A stretch of DNA of 64,000 bases from Ruminococcus bicirculans (ex Wegman et al. 2014) (GCF_000723465.1 NZ_HF545616.1:1550001-1614000); one strand, 5' to 3'. Shown: positions 33,945 to 42,015, numbered from the stretch's first letter. Notes: a model not told the origin generated them from the sequence alone. Made by a program: numbers and translations.

Positions 33945-34388
33945 ATGACAATGGCTACACTCAAAATAGTTTTTTGGGCTTTAGCTTTCGTGTTCTTTGT
34001 TGTATGCGAGGTCGCAACAGGAACGGCACTTGTGTCTATATGGCTTGCTATAGCAGCACTTATTGCGATGTTTTGTGCCATAGCTAAGCTTTCTTTCCTT
34101 ACACAGTGCATCGTATTCGTCGTAAGCTCGATCATACTTCTTTTGCTTACAAGACCTGTGGTCAAGAAGCTCCAGAACAAGCCAGTTGCAACAAATTACG
34201 AGCTTGATGTGGGAAAAACTGCAATAGTTATTGAGCCTATAGATAACTCTGTGAACAAAGGCAGGGTCACTCTTGAGGGCACAGATTGGGCAGCAAGAAC
34301 TGAGGACGGCTCAAAGATCTCAGAAGGCACACCAGTTAAGGTCGTGCGTATTGACGGTGCAAAGCTGATAGTTTCAGAAGAAAAGTAA
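33945..34388 (+). CDS. NfeD family membrane protein, short form
   Basis: 147 residues, GGGGGG ribosome site. Two or three N-terminal helices (WALAFVFFVVCEVATGTAL, IWLAIAALIAMFCAIAKLSF, CIVFVVSSIILLLLTRPVV) and a C-terminal OB-fold (YELDVGKTAIVIEPI ... GTPVKVVRIDGAKLIV). NfeD partners SPFH proteins; the SPFH gene starts 34 bases later. Confidence 0.88.
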   Translation: MTMATLKIVFWALAFVFFVVCEVATGTALVSIWLAIAALIAMFCAIAKLSFLTQCIVFVVSSIILLLLTRPVVKKLQNKPVATNYELDVGKTAIVIEPIDNSVNKGRVTLEGTDWAARTEDGSKISEGTPVKVVRIDGAKLIVSEEK

Positions 34389-34422
34389 CAGCTTACATAA
34401 ACTTATTTTTAGGTGGCATATA

Positions 34423-35397
34423 ATGGAACCTGGAATTTATATCGTACTTGCTATCATCGTATTGCTTATAATCATTGTTATCAGCAACATCAAGATAGTA
34501 CCGCAGGCATATGTATTTGTAGTTGAAAGACTTGGAGCTTTTCATGCGGCATGGGGAACGGGACTTCACGTAAAAGTACCTTTTATCGACCGAGTTGCAA
34601 AAAGAGTATCTATCAAAGAGCAGGTAGTTGACTTCAAGCCACAGTCAGTTATCACAAAGGATAACGTAACAATGCAGATAGACACTGTTGTGTTCTTCCA
34701 GATAACAAACGCAATGCAGTTCACATACGGCGTTGAGAGACCTATCTCGGCTATTGAAAATCTGACGGCAACAACACTCAGAAACATTGTTGGTGACCTT
34801 GATCTTGAGGCTACGCTCACTTCCCGTGACATCATCAACACGAGGATCACAGCAATTCTTGATGAAGCCACAGATAGGTGGGGCATCAAGGTACAGAGAG
34901 TTGAGCTTAAGAATATTCTTCCGCCAAGAGAAATTCAGGACGCAATGGAAAAGCAGATGAAAGCTGACCGTGAAAGACGTGAAAAGGTCATTCAGGCAGA
35001 GGCTGAGAAGAAATCTCAGGTGCTTGTTGCAGAGGGTGAGAAAGAATCTAAGATACTCAGAGCACAGGCAGACAAGGAGTCACAGATACTTGCAGCCGAA
35101 GCTGAGAAGCAGTCTATGATACTTCGTGCAGACGCTGTCAAGGAGCAGAAGATACTTGAGGCAGAAGGTGAAGCGCAGGCTATCGACATGGTACAGAAAG
35201 CTATCGCCGAGAGTATCGTTAAGCTGAATGCTGCTAACCCTAATGAGCAGGTCATCCAGCTCAAGAGTCTTGAAGCATTTGCTAAAGCAGCAGACGGCAA
35301 GGCTACAAAGATCATTATACCAAGTGAGATACAGGGTATTGCAGGTCTTGCAACAGGACTTAAAGAAGTCATGACAGATGTTAAGAAGCCACAGTAA
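34423..35397 (+). CDS. SPFH/stomatin-like (QmcA-type) membrane protein
   Basis: 324 residues. N-terminal helix (GIYIVLAIIVLLIIIVIS), SPFH domain (VPQAYVFVVERLGAFHAAWG, RVELKNILPPREIQDAME), then a coiled coil built from near-perfect 11-residue units (for example AEGEKESKILR, AQADKESQILA, AEAEKQSMILR) between about residues 195 and 255. Pairs with the NfeD gene upstream, giving a second such module within 10 kb. Confidence 0.92.
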   Translation: MEPGIYIVLAIIVLLIIIVISNIKIVPQAYVFVVERLGAFHAAWGTGLHVKVPFIDRVAKRVSIKEQVVDFKPQSVITKDNVTMQIDTVVFFQITNAMQFTYGVERPISAIENLTATTLRNIVGDLDLEATLTSRDIINTRITAILDEATDRWGIKVQRVELKNILPPREIQDAMEKQMKADRERREKVIQAEAEKKSQVLVAEGEKESKILRAQADKESQILAAEAEKQSMILRADAVKEQKILEAEGEAQAIDMVQKAIAESIVKLNAANPNEQVIQLKSLEAFAKAADGKATKIIIPSEIQGIAGLATGLKEVMTDVKKPQ

Positions 35398-35411
35398 AAC
35401 GCATATAGTTA

Positions 35412-35452
35412 ATCCCCTCCAAGGCAAATGCTTTGGAGGGGATATTTTTTTT
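35412..35452 (+). terminator. Terminator of the stomatin operon
   Basis: ATCCCCTCCAA and TTGGAGGGGAT around a short loop, followed by eight or nine T. Confidence 0.92.
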
Positions 35453-35484
35453 CATTTTCAAATAATAATTCAAAAGTTAGGCTT

Positions 35485-35666
35485 TCAGGTTACATCATTT
35501 ACCTGTAAAAGCCGTAAATACAACTCGTACAAAGGCAGAAGAAGTTCTCCTACATCCATAGGACTAACAAACGCATGAACAGGGTATTCGCCTTTTAACA
35601 GTTTCATTAACTCATGTATATTTTTTAGTTTATATCGTATTTAGTTATAGTATCCTTATAAGCCAT
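35485..35666 (-). pseudogene. Frameshifted small gene in the toxin-immunity array
   Basis: A ribosome site (GAGAGGAGA) precedes ATG 35666 and a short frame MAYKDTITKYDIN that stops at once. One base away the frame reopens as KNIHELMKLLKGEYPVHAFV and runs to a stop at 35485. A single indel near the A-run at 35618-35625 would join them into about 60 residues. Probably a decayed immunity gene of a lost toxin cassette. Confidence 0.5.
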
Positions 35667-35784
35667 ATACTGATATTCTCCTCTCAATTTAAACGCGTGA
35701 CTTTCACTTCAGACAATTTAACGGTATCCGAAATTGCTTCAGAAACACCACCGGGAATTCAAAAAGAATTTGCTCCAGATTCAT

Positions 35785-35940
35785 TGGTCTGAAATTACCA
35801 ATTGTATAGAAACGACGCAGGAATACTTGCGTCCTTCAAGGAGTTTCTGTGCAAGATAACGGAAAATTGGCAAGTTAGACGTACACAAAGCCGTTAGGCG
35901 GTAGTTGTGCGGTGTCGCCCTAAAGATCTGAATTACAAAT
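35785..35940 (-). other. Remnant of a toxin C-terminus and a structured element
   Basis: On the minus strand a segment near 35787-35803 reads like the end of the 36960 toxin fragment (IGNFRP versus FGNFRP). Just upstream, the plus-strand sequence AGAAACGACGCAGGAATACT (35810 on) followed by TGCGTC and GTTTCT can fold into a nested hairpin. The open frame here gives RATPHNYRLTALCTSNLPIF on the minus strand; its meaning is unclear. Confidence 0.4.
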
Positions 35941-35943
35941 TGA

Positions 35944-36513
35944 TTACCAAGGTCTTAAACTTTGAATTCGTTTAACAAAAGTTCCGTCGTCAGGTGAAAA
36001 CACAAATCTGAATCCGTTGAAATCATTTACAATTAATTCACCATCAATATAATTAATCATTACATACGGCGAAATAAACTTATATTCCGGACATACCCTT
36101 TCTTTATTCTGAATTCGCCAGATAATATTTCCTTCCATATCAACAGCATATACGTTGTCGATTTCATCAGATTTTACAGACGCATCCAGTTCATTTAATT
36201 GTACAATTATCCTATCATCAAATAAAACAAAAGAATAAATGTTATGTTCAAAATAAATGGCAGAGTTATTAAAATATAGATTATTCTGATTAATTTCTAC
36301 TATAAAATCTTTATCTAAGTCTGATCTTTGAAAAGGCTTATTATTTTTTTCAATAATGTTACCCGCCATATCAACAGCATATAAATCTCCGATTTCTAGC
36401 TGTACAATTATCTTTTGTTTTAAAATTATTACAGACTTAACATTATAATCAAAGCAAACATCATAACTATTTATATGAATCCATTTTTCAGATATTATCA
36501 TTCTTAATACCAT
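35944..36513 (-). CDS. Probable immunity protein, internally duplicated
   Basis: 189 residues, ATG 36513 after GAGGAA. Two related halves: YDVCFDYNVKSVIILKQKII ... LYAVDMAGNIIE in the first, and IYFEHNIYSFVLFDDRIIV ... VYAVDMEGNIIWRIQ in the second. The second half also resembles the neighbouring 36577 protein. All-beta, cytosolic. Assigned as immunity because it follows toxin C-terminal modules; the family is not one I can name. Confidence 0.6.
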   Translation of the reverse strand: MVLRMIISEKWIHINSYDVCFDYNVKSVIILKQKIIVQLEIGDLYAVDMAGNIIEKNNKPFQRSDLDKDFIVEINQNNLYFNNSAIYFEHNIYSFVLFDDRIIVQLNELDASVKSDEIDNVYAVDMEGNIIWRIQNKERVCPEYKFISPYVMINYIDGELIVNDFNGFRFVFSPDDGTFVKRIQSLRPW

Positions 36514-36576
36514 ACTATATTCCTCATCATGATAGCGATCTTTAATTATAAAATTCCTCTATTCTTATTGGAACTA

Positions 36577-36945
36577 TTACCAATCTCGCCCACTTTCATC
36601 TCTTCCCACTATATGCCCGTCATTAAGATCAAAAATGTATCTTCCGCCCCACCAATCATTTAACTGAAGCAGATTAGTTTCTTTCCTGACATACATACCA
36701 ACATATGAGGTTAATTTTTTATTTTCATATTCCCTTGATAAGTATTTTCTGCTTTGAACACGCCAACCTATTGTTCCGTCAAAGTTTACCGAATAGACGT
36801 TATCACATTCATTTTTTATGCAACTATCCAGTAAGATCAATATTTGAGATTTTAAAATTAAAACTTGTTCAATTTTGTACGGAAAAGTTACTTTATTAGA
36901 ATTAATGTAAAGAGTTTTTCCATTCGTTTCAACTATCGGTAACAT
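36577..36945 (-). CDS. Probable immunity protein for the orphan toxin C-terminus
   Basis: 122 residues, ATG after AAAAGGAGA, starting 14 bases after the orphan toxin fragment ends. Sequence VYSVNFDGTIGWRVQSR and the final WGGRYIFDLNDGHIVGRDES align with the 35944 protein (VYAVDMEGNIIWRIQN; FRFVFSPDDGTFVKRIQS). Order toxin then immunity is the usual one. Confidence 0.62.
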   Translation of the reverse strand: MLPIVETNGKTLYINSNKVTFPYKIEQVLILKSQILILLDSCIKNECDNVYSVNFDGTIGWRVQSRKYLSREYENKKLTSYVGMYVRKETNLLQLNDWWGGRYIFDLNDGHIVGRDESGRDW

Positions 36946-36959
36946 AAAATCTTCTCCTT

Positions 36960-37562
36960 TTATAGTGGTCTGAAATTGCCAAATGAATTAAAATATTGAC
37001 CCATTAAATCAAATTGTAATCCCCCTCCCAAACCCCATTCTGGAACTTCATTTGCTATACCAAAACGTACCTCTGTACCAGCCGGTAGTTCTACATCACA
37101 AATATGTGTTGGCTCATATGGTAATGCAAACTTATCTTTAATTTGCTTTGAAGACAATCCTTGAATCTCTTCATAGTTCATTACCCACTGGCCCTTTGCA
37201 CTTGTTATGTTTTCAGTATACACTCTAACAAACGTGGTATCTTCAGTTAATTCGATAGTTGTTACATTAGTTCCCGGCTTATAAGAGGGATTTGTATATC
37301 CATTTTGTTTTAAAATTTCATTTACGTTTTCAGCTGAATTAAAATCAATTACATCAGAGCATGCCCAAGAAGGAATATCATCATATTTTGACATCAAAAC
37401 AAAAAATTCATCACTCTGCTTTGAAGCAGTTTTTATGAACGATTCAGCTGCATAATCGTCAAGATTCTTAACCGCCCTTACAAGATCATCGCCGCCCCAA
37501 ATGTTGCGACCGCCAGTATGGTTTGTTTTGCTATGTATGTCCTGATCTACAAAATGATCATA
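36960..37562 (-). pseudogene. Orphan polymorphic-toxin C-terminal module
   Basis: The frame is open from a stop at 37563-37565 and lacks a proper start and ribosome site. Its first part (GGDDLVRAVKNLDD, then ASKQSDEFFVLM) aligns with residues 633-666 of the large toxin (GGNNLVGALAKLDD, ASKQDREFFKLF). After that the two diverge and a different toxin domain follows: RVYTENITSAKGQWVM, SSKQIKDKFALPYEPTHICD, and the end LGGGLQFDLMGQYFNSFG then NFRPL. I have seen this ending in secreted toxin C-termini, but cannot name its activity. Read as a displaced C-terminal cassette that needs recombination to be expressed. Confidence 0.72.
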
Positions 37563-37566
37563 TTAG

Positions 37567-37998
37567 TCAGGTGTATTTTAAATCATTATAAATAAGGTTC
37601 ACCTGTCTTTTAGTAAAATCCCCCCTTAATTGATCTTGAAAATCATCTATCTCAAAAAAAGGAATACCGGTATAATCACTATTTTCAAACAGATCAGATT
37701 TAATTGTGTCATAAAAAAGCTTTTTATCCTCGGTTTTACATTTGACCGAAATTCCCCAAAAACCCTGACAACCCTCACAAGCAATCATAAACGCACGCTC
37801 ATCATTTTTGCTTTTGTAAAAAATAAATTTCTCATCACCTTTAAAATAATGATTTGGAAAAGACTTGCGTTTTTCTTTTCTGTCAAAAACAAAACCCATG
37901 GTTTTACAAAGTGCATTCGTTATCGGTTCAACAAATTTCTCCGCAACTGCAAAAGAATAAGCAGACATATCTTCATATGGCTCTAAATAATCATTCAT
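37567..37998 (-). CDS. Probable immunity protein for the deaminase-like toxin remnant
   Basis: 143 residues from ATG 37998, eight bases after GAAAGGA; an upstream TTG in frame is less likely. Mixed alpha/beta, acidic, single domain: MNDYLEPYEDMSAYSFAVAE, FYKSKNDERAFMIACEGCQG, FFEIDDFQDQLRGDFTKRQV. It starts directly after the deaminase-like remnant, so it is the likely cognate immunity gene. Family unknown to me. Confidence 0.58.
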   Translation of the reverse strand: MNDYLEPYEDMSAYSFAVAEKFVEPITNALCKTMGFVFDRKEKRKSFPNHYFKGDEKFIFYKSKNDERAFMIACEGCQGFWGISVKCKTEDKKLFYDTIKSDLFENSDYTGIPFFEIDDFQDQLRGDFTKRQVNLIYNDLKYT

Positions 37999-38015
37999 AA
38001 GTGCTATCCTTTCTA

Positions 38016-38215
38016 TTATTTCCAATACACATTAACAACTATTCCGGGGTATGCTCTATTGAATTGTTTAATAACGCTTCGGCAGCTTGAGCAAGGTTCA
38101 AGTTCAGTAAATATATTTATAGCTCCAGTGAAGAAACTTTAGCCCAAGTAACTGTTCCAGCACCAAGCTTTCAAGTTAAGAAGAAACATACCCCGAAGCA
38201 AAGCGATAAGTATTT
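38016..38215 (-). pseudogene. Decayed toxin fragment: toxin stalk remnant plus deaminase-like C-terminus
   Basis: Two pieces in different frames. The upstream piece reads TYRFASGYVSS, stop, LESLVLEQL, matching the large toxin at residues 294-314 (AYRFASGYVSSYLESLVLDE). The downstream piece (38016-38138) reads TGAINIFTELEPCSSC, then RSVIKQFNRAYPG and IVVNVYWK. PCxxC preceded by TEL and followed by VIxQFxxxYP is the zinc-site end of toxin deaminases of the cytidine-deaminase fold. The HxE/CxE half is missing, so it is inactive. Confidence 0.68.
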
Positions 38216-38254
38216 AGGTGTTATCGTCATCCGAATAAGATTTTTCTATTGTAT

Positions 38255-38584
38255 TTAAAAAATATAAAATTTTCCGCCTTTACATTTACAAGCTTGAGGT
38301 AAAACTGATTTTAAATTTTCTATTCTTTCACTCATATATTTAAGATCTATTCCCGATAAATTCTCAGTAGCCCAAGCCCCTAATGCATTTAATTCTGACA
38401 TAATAATATTTAAATCGCCCACATCAAAATCGCATCCATCTTTAAACAGTTTAACTTTGGATTCACATATTGCCTTAACCCAATAACGTTGATAGAAAAC
38501 CTCAGATGATATATTTTCACTGAAAATAAGTTCAGTGTTTTTATCATTAATATCTCCACTATATCGATATAAACCAACAGACAC
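38255..38584 (-). CDS. Probable immunity protein of the large toxin
   Basis: About 109 residues from GTG 38584 (GGAGG nine bases before; a TTG at 38593 overlapping the toxin stop is the alternative). Helical, acidic: GLYRYSGDINDKNTELIFSE, YQRYWVKAICESKVKLFKDG, GVW-free C-terminus rich in Lys/Cys. Directly downstream of the toxin, the usual immunity position. Confidence 0.62.
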   Translation of the reverse strand: MSVGLYRYSGDINDKNTELIFSENISSEVFYQRYWVKAICESKVKLFKDGCDFDVGDLNIIMSELNALGAWATENLSGIDLKYMSERIENLKSVLPQACKCKGGKFYIF

Positions 38585-38589
38585 TACTA

Positions 38590-41037
38590 TCAACCTCCAT
38601 AGACAGCTGAAAAATTATAATCTGGATAAAGAATTCTAAGTTGTTCCAGACAATCCTCAACGGCTATTCTCAATTCAGGTGTATCTGCATTAATTCTAAA
38701 TACGTAACTCCTGACATCTTTTAACTCACTAGATAAAAAACTATATTCTTCACCATCAATATAAACGCTAAATTCATTCTGAGAAAGTGCCTTTATTCTA
38801 TTCTCACCTTTTTTTAAGATTTGCTTATTTGCCCATTGAGTTTCAGTTTGTGGAACATCTGGATTTTCTATATATAATCCTCTCGCATTTTTATCTTCGT
38901 ATATCACTTTCGTAGCAAAATCTATCTCATCAATTTCTGTATTAATAATGCCATGAATTTCAACCTCGTTAAAATTTATTCCACCTTTTTTATTGACAAG
39001 ACTAATCAAATCATCTGTAAATCTATCACAATTTTCAAATAACTTGAAGAACTCTCTGTCTTGCTTAGAAGCAATCCCCATAAACCTTTCTAATGCCGCA
39101 TCATCAAGCTTCGCCAAAGCCCCGACGAGATTATTCCCGCCCTTAACAGCAACTTTAACGCCATCATCACCATAGTCTCTTATCAAAGTTGCAACAGCGT
39201 CTTTATCCAAAATCTTATTTATCGCAACAATTGCTTCATCATCATACTTAGAAAGAATAGCAACAATATCAGAAGCTTGACCAGATTTGAATATTGAGTC
39301 AAGCAACTCAGGAGATATCTTTTTGGAAACCTCATATCCGCATACCTTTGCAACCTCTTCTTTAGCGTATTGCTTTAAGAGATATCTCTGATAAAGTTCG
39401 CTTGACGCAATAACCTTATTATTTAACTCCCATACTGCTCCTGAAATACTTCCAATCAGTCTTTGAACAAAGGGGATTTTCATGAATACTTTTGCAATAG
39501 GTTCAGCTAATTCCCCCAGGGCAACAAAAATAAAATCTTCTATACATCTGCTTTTTGTTCTTGCCGCCAGTTCTGCAGCAGCTAATGCATCACCGTTCAT
39601 TGCTTTATTATATAACTTAAGACTGTCATTCCAGTATGTTACCGCAGAAATCGCAAGTGAAGCTGTTAAGACAAACATAACTACAGAGCCGACAATATTT
39701 CCTGTTGCAAGCATTGCCGCTCCTGCTGAAAGTGCTTGAAATGCAAAAAAGAATTCAAGTATTTCACACAAATTTGCACCTATCATATCAGCGGTGACAT
39801 AATCTGTGTTTACCGCACCGTTCAGACCGTTTGTAAGTTTAAATGCGAAACTGTTTTCAGAATCGTCTATTATTATATATCCGGTTCCTGTCCAATTTCC
39901 AAAAGTAATATTTTTTTCTGGAACAATAACGGTTTGTCCGTTGTTCACAGCTGAAAGTACTTCTGATTTATCACTTTCATATATGTCCAAGCTATCAATT
40001 TCATCTTTGTTTGCAGCAGAAATATATTTTATTTCTATACCTTGACTTGAAGCAAAGGAAAAAATCTTTGCTGTTGATAAACTTCCAATACCAACTAATT
40101 CATCCAACACCAGACTCTCCAGATAAGAAGAAACATATCCCGAAGCAAAGCGATAAGCGTATTCGTCGTCGGCGTTATTCCTGTAGCTTACCGTGGAGGC
40201 ATAGTTCCCCAGAATATCAGCGCTGAACGAACCTTTTTTCTCGATATCCTTAGAAAATGCGGAAACAGTAACGCAAGGCTCGTAGCTGAATACGCCGTAG
40301 CTCAGATATCTTTCGGCATAGATACGGTTAGCCCCTGCCAGTACCTTATTCTCGATGTCAAGCTGCGTGAAATACGTCGTTCCGATAAGGCTGAGGAAGT
40401 TGCCTATATACTTATCGTTGTAGACGTTGCTTTCGTTTACCTTTGCCTGCTCTTCGTCGGTGAGCGGCATTTTTCCATACGCCGTCAAGAGCGACTGCGC
40501 AGAAATATTTTGATTATCCGTAGATATACAGTTTACGGAACCTACAAGAATTTCCTTGGTATCCTCGAATGTTTCGTTTGATGAAACAGAAGCAATGTTG
40601 AGATACTGCGTTTTGCCGATCGACGTTAAAGCACCGTTCCACTCGTAAATAATCTTGTTGTCAATGTAAAGAGCAGGCGAAATAGTATCGGCGTATTGTG
40701 CCCAATAGTCATTTTTCAGATTATAGATACTGCTTGGAGTTCCGTCTCCGAAAATGCTGTAAAACTCTTTGTTGGGAACATATCCGACCGTTATAGTCGA
40801 AATGTATGCCTTGGGTCCCGATATCACCTGCTGATAACCGTTATTAATACCGATTTTGAGCAGATCGGTGTCGACAATCTTGGAGTCGTAAATATTTTTA
40901 ACTTGTTCTTTAATTGTACCACAAATATACGGCAATTTCAAGGGAATTTTTGATATAATCTTCTGAACGATCATCTTGCCGGTAACATTAACCGATATTT
41001 CTTCAGAAGACTGATCGTCAAACTTGCTTAAATACAA
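38590..41037 (-). CDS. Polymorphic toxin with nuclease-like C-terminus, N-terminally truncated
   Basis: 815 residues from the first usable start (TTG 41037), but the frame is open to 41169 and no ribosome site or signal is present. Residues about 290-420 form a beta-rich stalk (STAKIFSFASSQGI, NWTGTGYIIIDDSENSFAF). Hydrophobic helices lie at about 425-470. Residues 560-680 are the pre-toxin linker, and the last 130 the toxin domain. EIDEIDFATKVIYEDKNARG contains an ExK motif with an acidic residue before it, as in PD-(D/E)xK nuclease folds. RINADTPELRIAVEDCLEQL and PDYNFSAVYGG end the protein. The secretion domain is missing, so it may not be exported. Confidence 0.7.
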   Translation of the reverse strand: MYLSKFDDQSSEEISVNVTGKMIVQKIISKIPLKLPYICGTIKEQVKNIYDSKIVDTDLLKIGINNGYQQVISGPKAYISTITVGYVPNKEFYSIFGDGTPSSIYNLKNDYWAQYADTISPALYIDNKIIYEWNGALTSIGKTQYLNIASVSSNETFEDTKEILVGSVNCISTDNQNISAQSLLTAYGKMPLTDEEQAKVNESNVYNDKYIGNFLSLIGTTYFTQLDIENKVLAGANRIYAERYLSYGVFSYEPCVTVSAFSKDIEKKGSFSADILGNYASTVSYRNNADDEYAYRFASGYVSSYLESLVLDELVGIGSLSTAKIFSFASSQGIEIKYISAANKDEIDSLDIYESDKSEVLSAVNNGQTVIVPEKNITFGNWTGTGYIIIDDSENSFAFKLTNGLNGAVNTDYVTADMIGANLCEILEFFFAFQALSAGAAMLATGNIVGSVVMFVLTASLAISAVTYWNDSLKLYNKAMNGDALAAAELAARTKSRCIEDFIFVALGELAEPIAKVFMKIPFVQRLIGSISGAVWELNNKVIASSELYQRYLLKQYAKEEVAKVCGYEVSKKISPELLDSIFKSGQASDIVAILSKYDDEAIVAINKILDKDAVATLIRDYGDDGVKVAVKGGNNLVGALAKLDDAALERFMGIASKQDREFFKLFENCDRFTDDLISLVNKKGGINFNEVEIHGIINTEIDEIDFATKVIYEDKNARGLYIENPDVPQTETQWANKQILKKGENRIKALSQNEFSVYIDGEEYSFLSSELKDVRSYVFRINADTPELRIAVEDCLEQLRILYPDYNFSAVYGG

Positions 41038-41167
41038 ATAAAAGTCGGAAGAATCCTTGAAATCGGAAATATCAACATCAATATTCTGTTTTTCAATCTC
41101 GTCCGAAATACTCTCTACCTGCTTGTATTTCTTGAAGCTGATATCGAGTTCGTATTCCTTGCCGTCG

Positions 41168-41268
41168 ATCTATCTCGCAGTATCCGACGCACTCAAAGCC
41201 GCCCGCTTTTTCAAGTTCCGAACGGAATCCGCCTATTCCTGCAAAGATATTAAAAGATTTTATCAGTA
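41168..41268 (-). pseudogene. Fragment of a C5 cytosine DNA methyltransferase
   Basis: On the minus strand the frame reads FNIFAGIGGFRSELEKAGGF then ECVGYCEID, which is the start of a Dcm-type enzyme with its SAM motif (FAGIGGFR). After EID the sequence joins the toxin frame (GKEYELDISFKK), so the methyltransferase is cut off after about 30 codons. An extra T before the fragment would also shift its start. Confidence 0.75.
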
Positions 41269-41305
41269 CGAATCATCTCCTTCCCGATTTTTCCAATAAA
41301 AAACA

Positions 41306-41330
41306 GTCAAGCTTTTTTTCAAAACTTGAC
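41306..41330 (-). terminator. Terminator after the DUF4314 fragment
   Basis: GTCAAG with CTTGAC; on the minus strand followed by TGTTTTTTATT. Confidence 0.65.
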
Positions 41331-41332
41331 CG

Positions 41333-41542
41333 TCACATTGATATATTCATTTCTTCATCTTCTGTTGGCTCACTATCTTCACTTACGATATGGAAATCGT
41401 CCACGCCTGGGATCACTCCGAGCGTTCTGCCGTTATCAAAGACGCAATGCACAGTGCCGATATCATCCATATGTTCGATATTTTTTGTTGTGTAGGGTTT
41501 GACTTCCTTTTTGGTGAAAACTGGCGAAAAGCATCTACGGTT
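41333..41542 (-). pseudogene. DUF4314-like fragment from a mobile element
   Basis: Frame with EHMDDIGTVHCVFDNGRTLG and VIPGVDDFHIVSEDSEP. This matches the DUF4314 pattern (DIGTVHCxFDNGRxLGVIPG) known from conjugative elements and their plasmids. No start codon or ribosome site; open only after a stop at 41543-41545. Confidence 0.6.
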
Positions 41543-41575
41543 TTACACCTGAGATTTTTACCCTCAAAACGCAAA

Positions 41576-41599
41576 AAAAGCTCGTAAATACGAGCTTTT
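41576..41599 (-). terminator. Terminator of the rRNA-tRNA operon
   Basis: AAAAGCTCGTA and TACGAGCTTTT; on the minus strand a run of seven T follows the stem. It lies 32 bases past tRNA-Trp. Confidence 0.88.
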
Positions 41600-41630
41600 C
41601 GAGGTGTGCATCTATTTTATTGCACAAGTA

Positions 41631-41706
41631 TGGCAGGGGCAGAAGGATTCGAACCCTCGGCACGCGGTTTTGGAGACCGCTGCTCTACCAACTGAGCTAT
41701 ACCCCT
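41631..41706 (-). tRNA. tRNA-Trp (CCA)
   Basis: Cloverleaf on the minus strand with encoded CCA end and loop CTCCAAA giving anticodon CCA. 76 bases. Last gene of the rRNA operon. Confidence 0.97.
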
Positions 41707-41719
41707 AGATAAAAAAATG

Positions 41720-41796
41720 TGGTGGACCATCAGGGACTCGAACCCCGGACCCACCGGTTATGAGCCGGTTGCTCTAACCAACTGAGCTAATGGTCC
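41720..41796 (-). tRNA. tRNA with CAT anticodon (elongator Met, or Ile2)
   Basis: 77 bases with encoded CCA; loop CTCATAA. The acceptor stem starts GGACCAT. Not the initiator. CAT tRNAs of this type may be Met or lysidine-modified Ile; not separable here. Confidence 0.9.
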
Positions 41797-41867
41797 ACAT
41801 AGAGCAAAAAAATAGCAAGCTTTTTGAGAAGCTTGCATAACGACCTCACGCAAGCGAGAGGAAATAT

Positions 41868-41942
41868 TGGTGACCCGTGGGAGAATCGAACTCCCGATGC
41901 CGGCGTGAGAGGCCGGAGTCTTAACCGCTTGACCAACGGGCC
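41868..41942 (-). tRNA. tRNA-Glu (CTC)
   Basis: 75 bases with encoded CCA; anticodon loop CTCTCAC between CCGGC and GCCGG stems gives CTC. The acceptor stem has a G-T pair. Confidence 0.92.
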
Positions 41943-42015
41943 ATATAATGCTGACCTGCAGCATATAAAGAAAAACCGCAGCGAGCAAAAATATATCTGC
42001 CCGTTACGGGAAATT

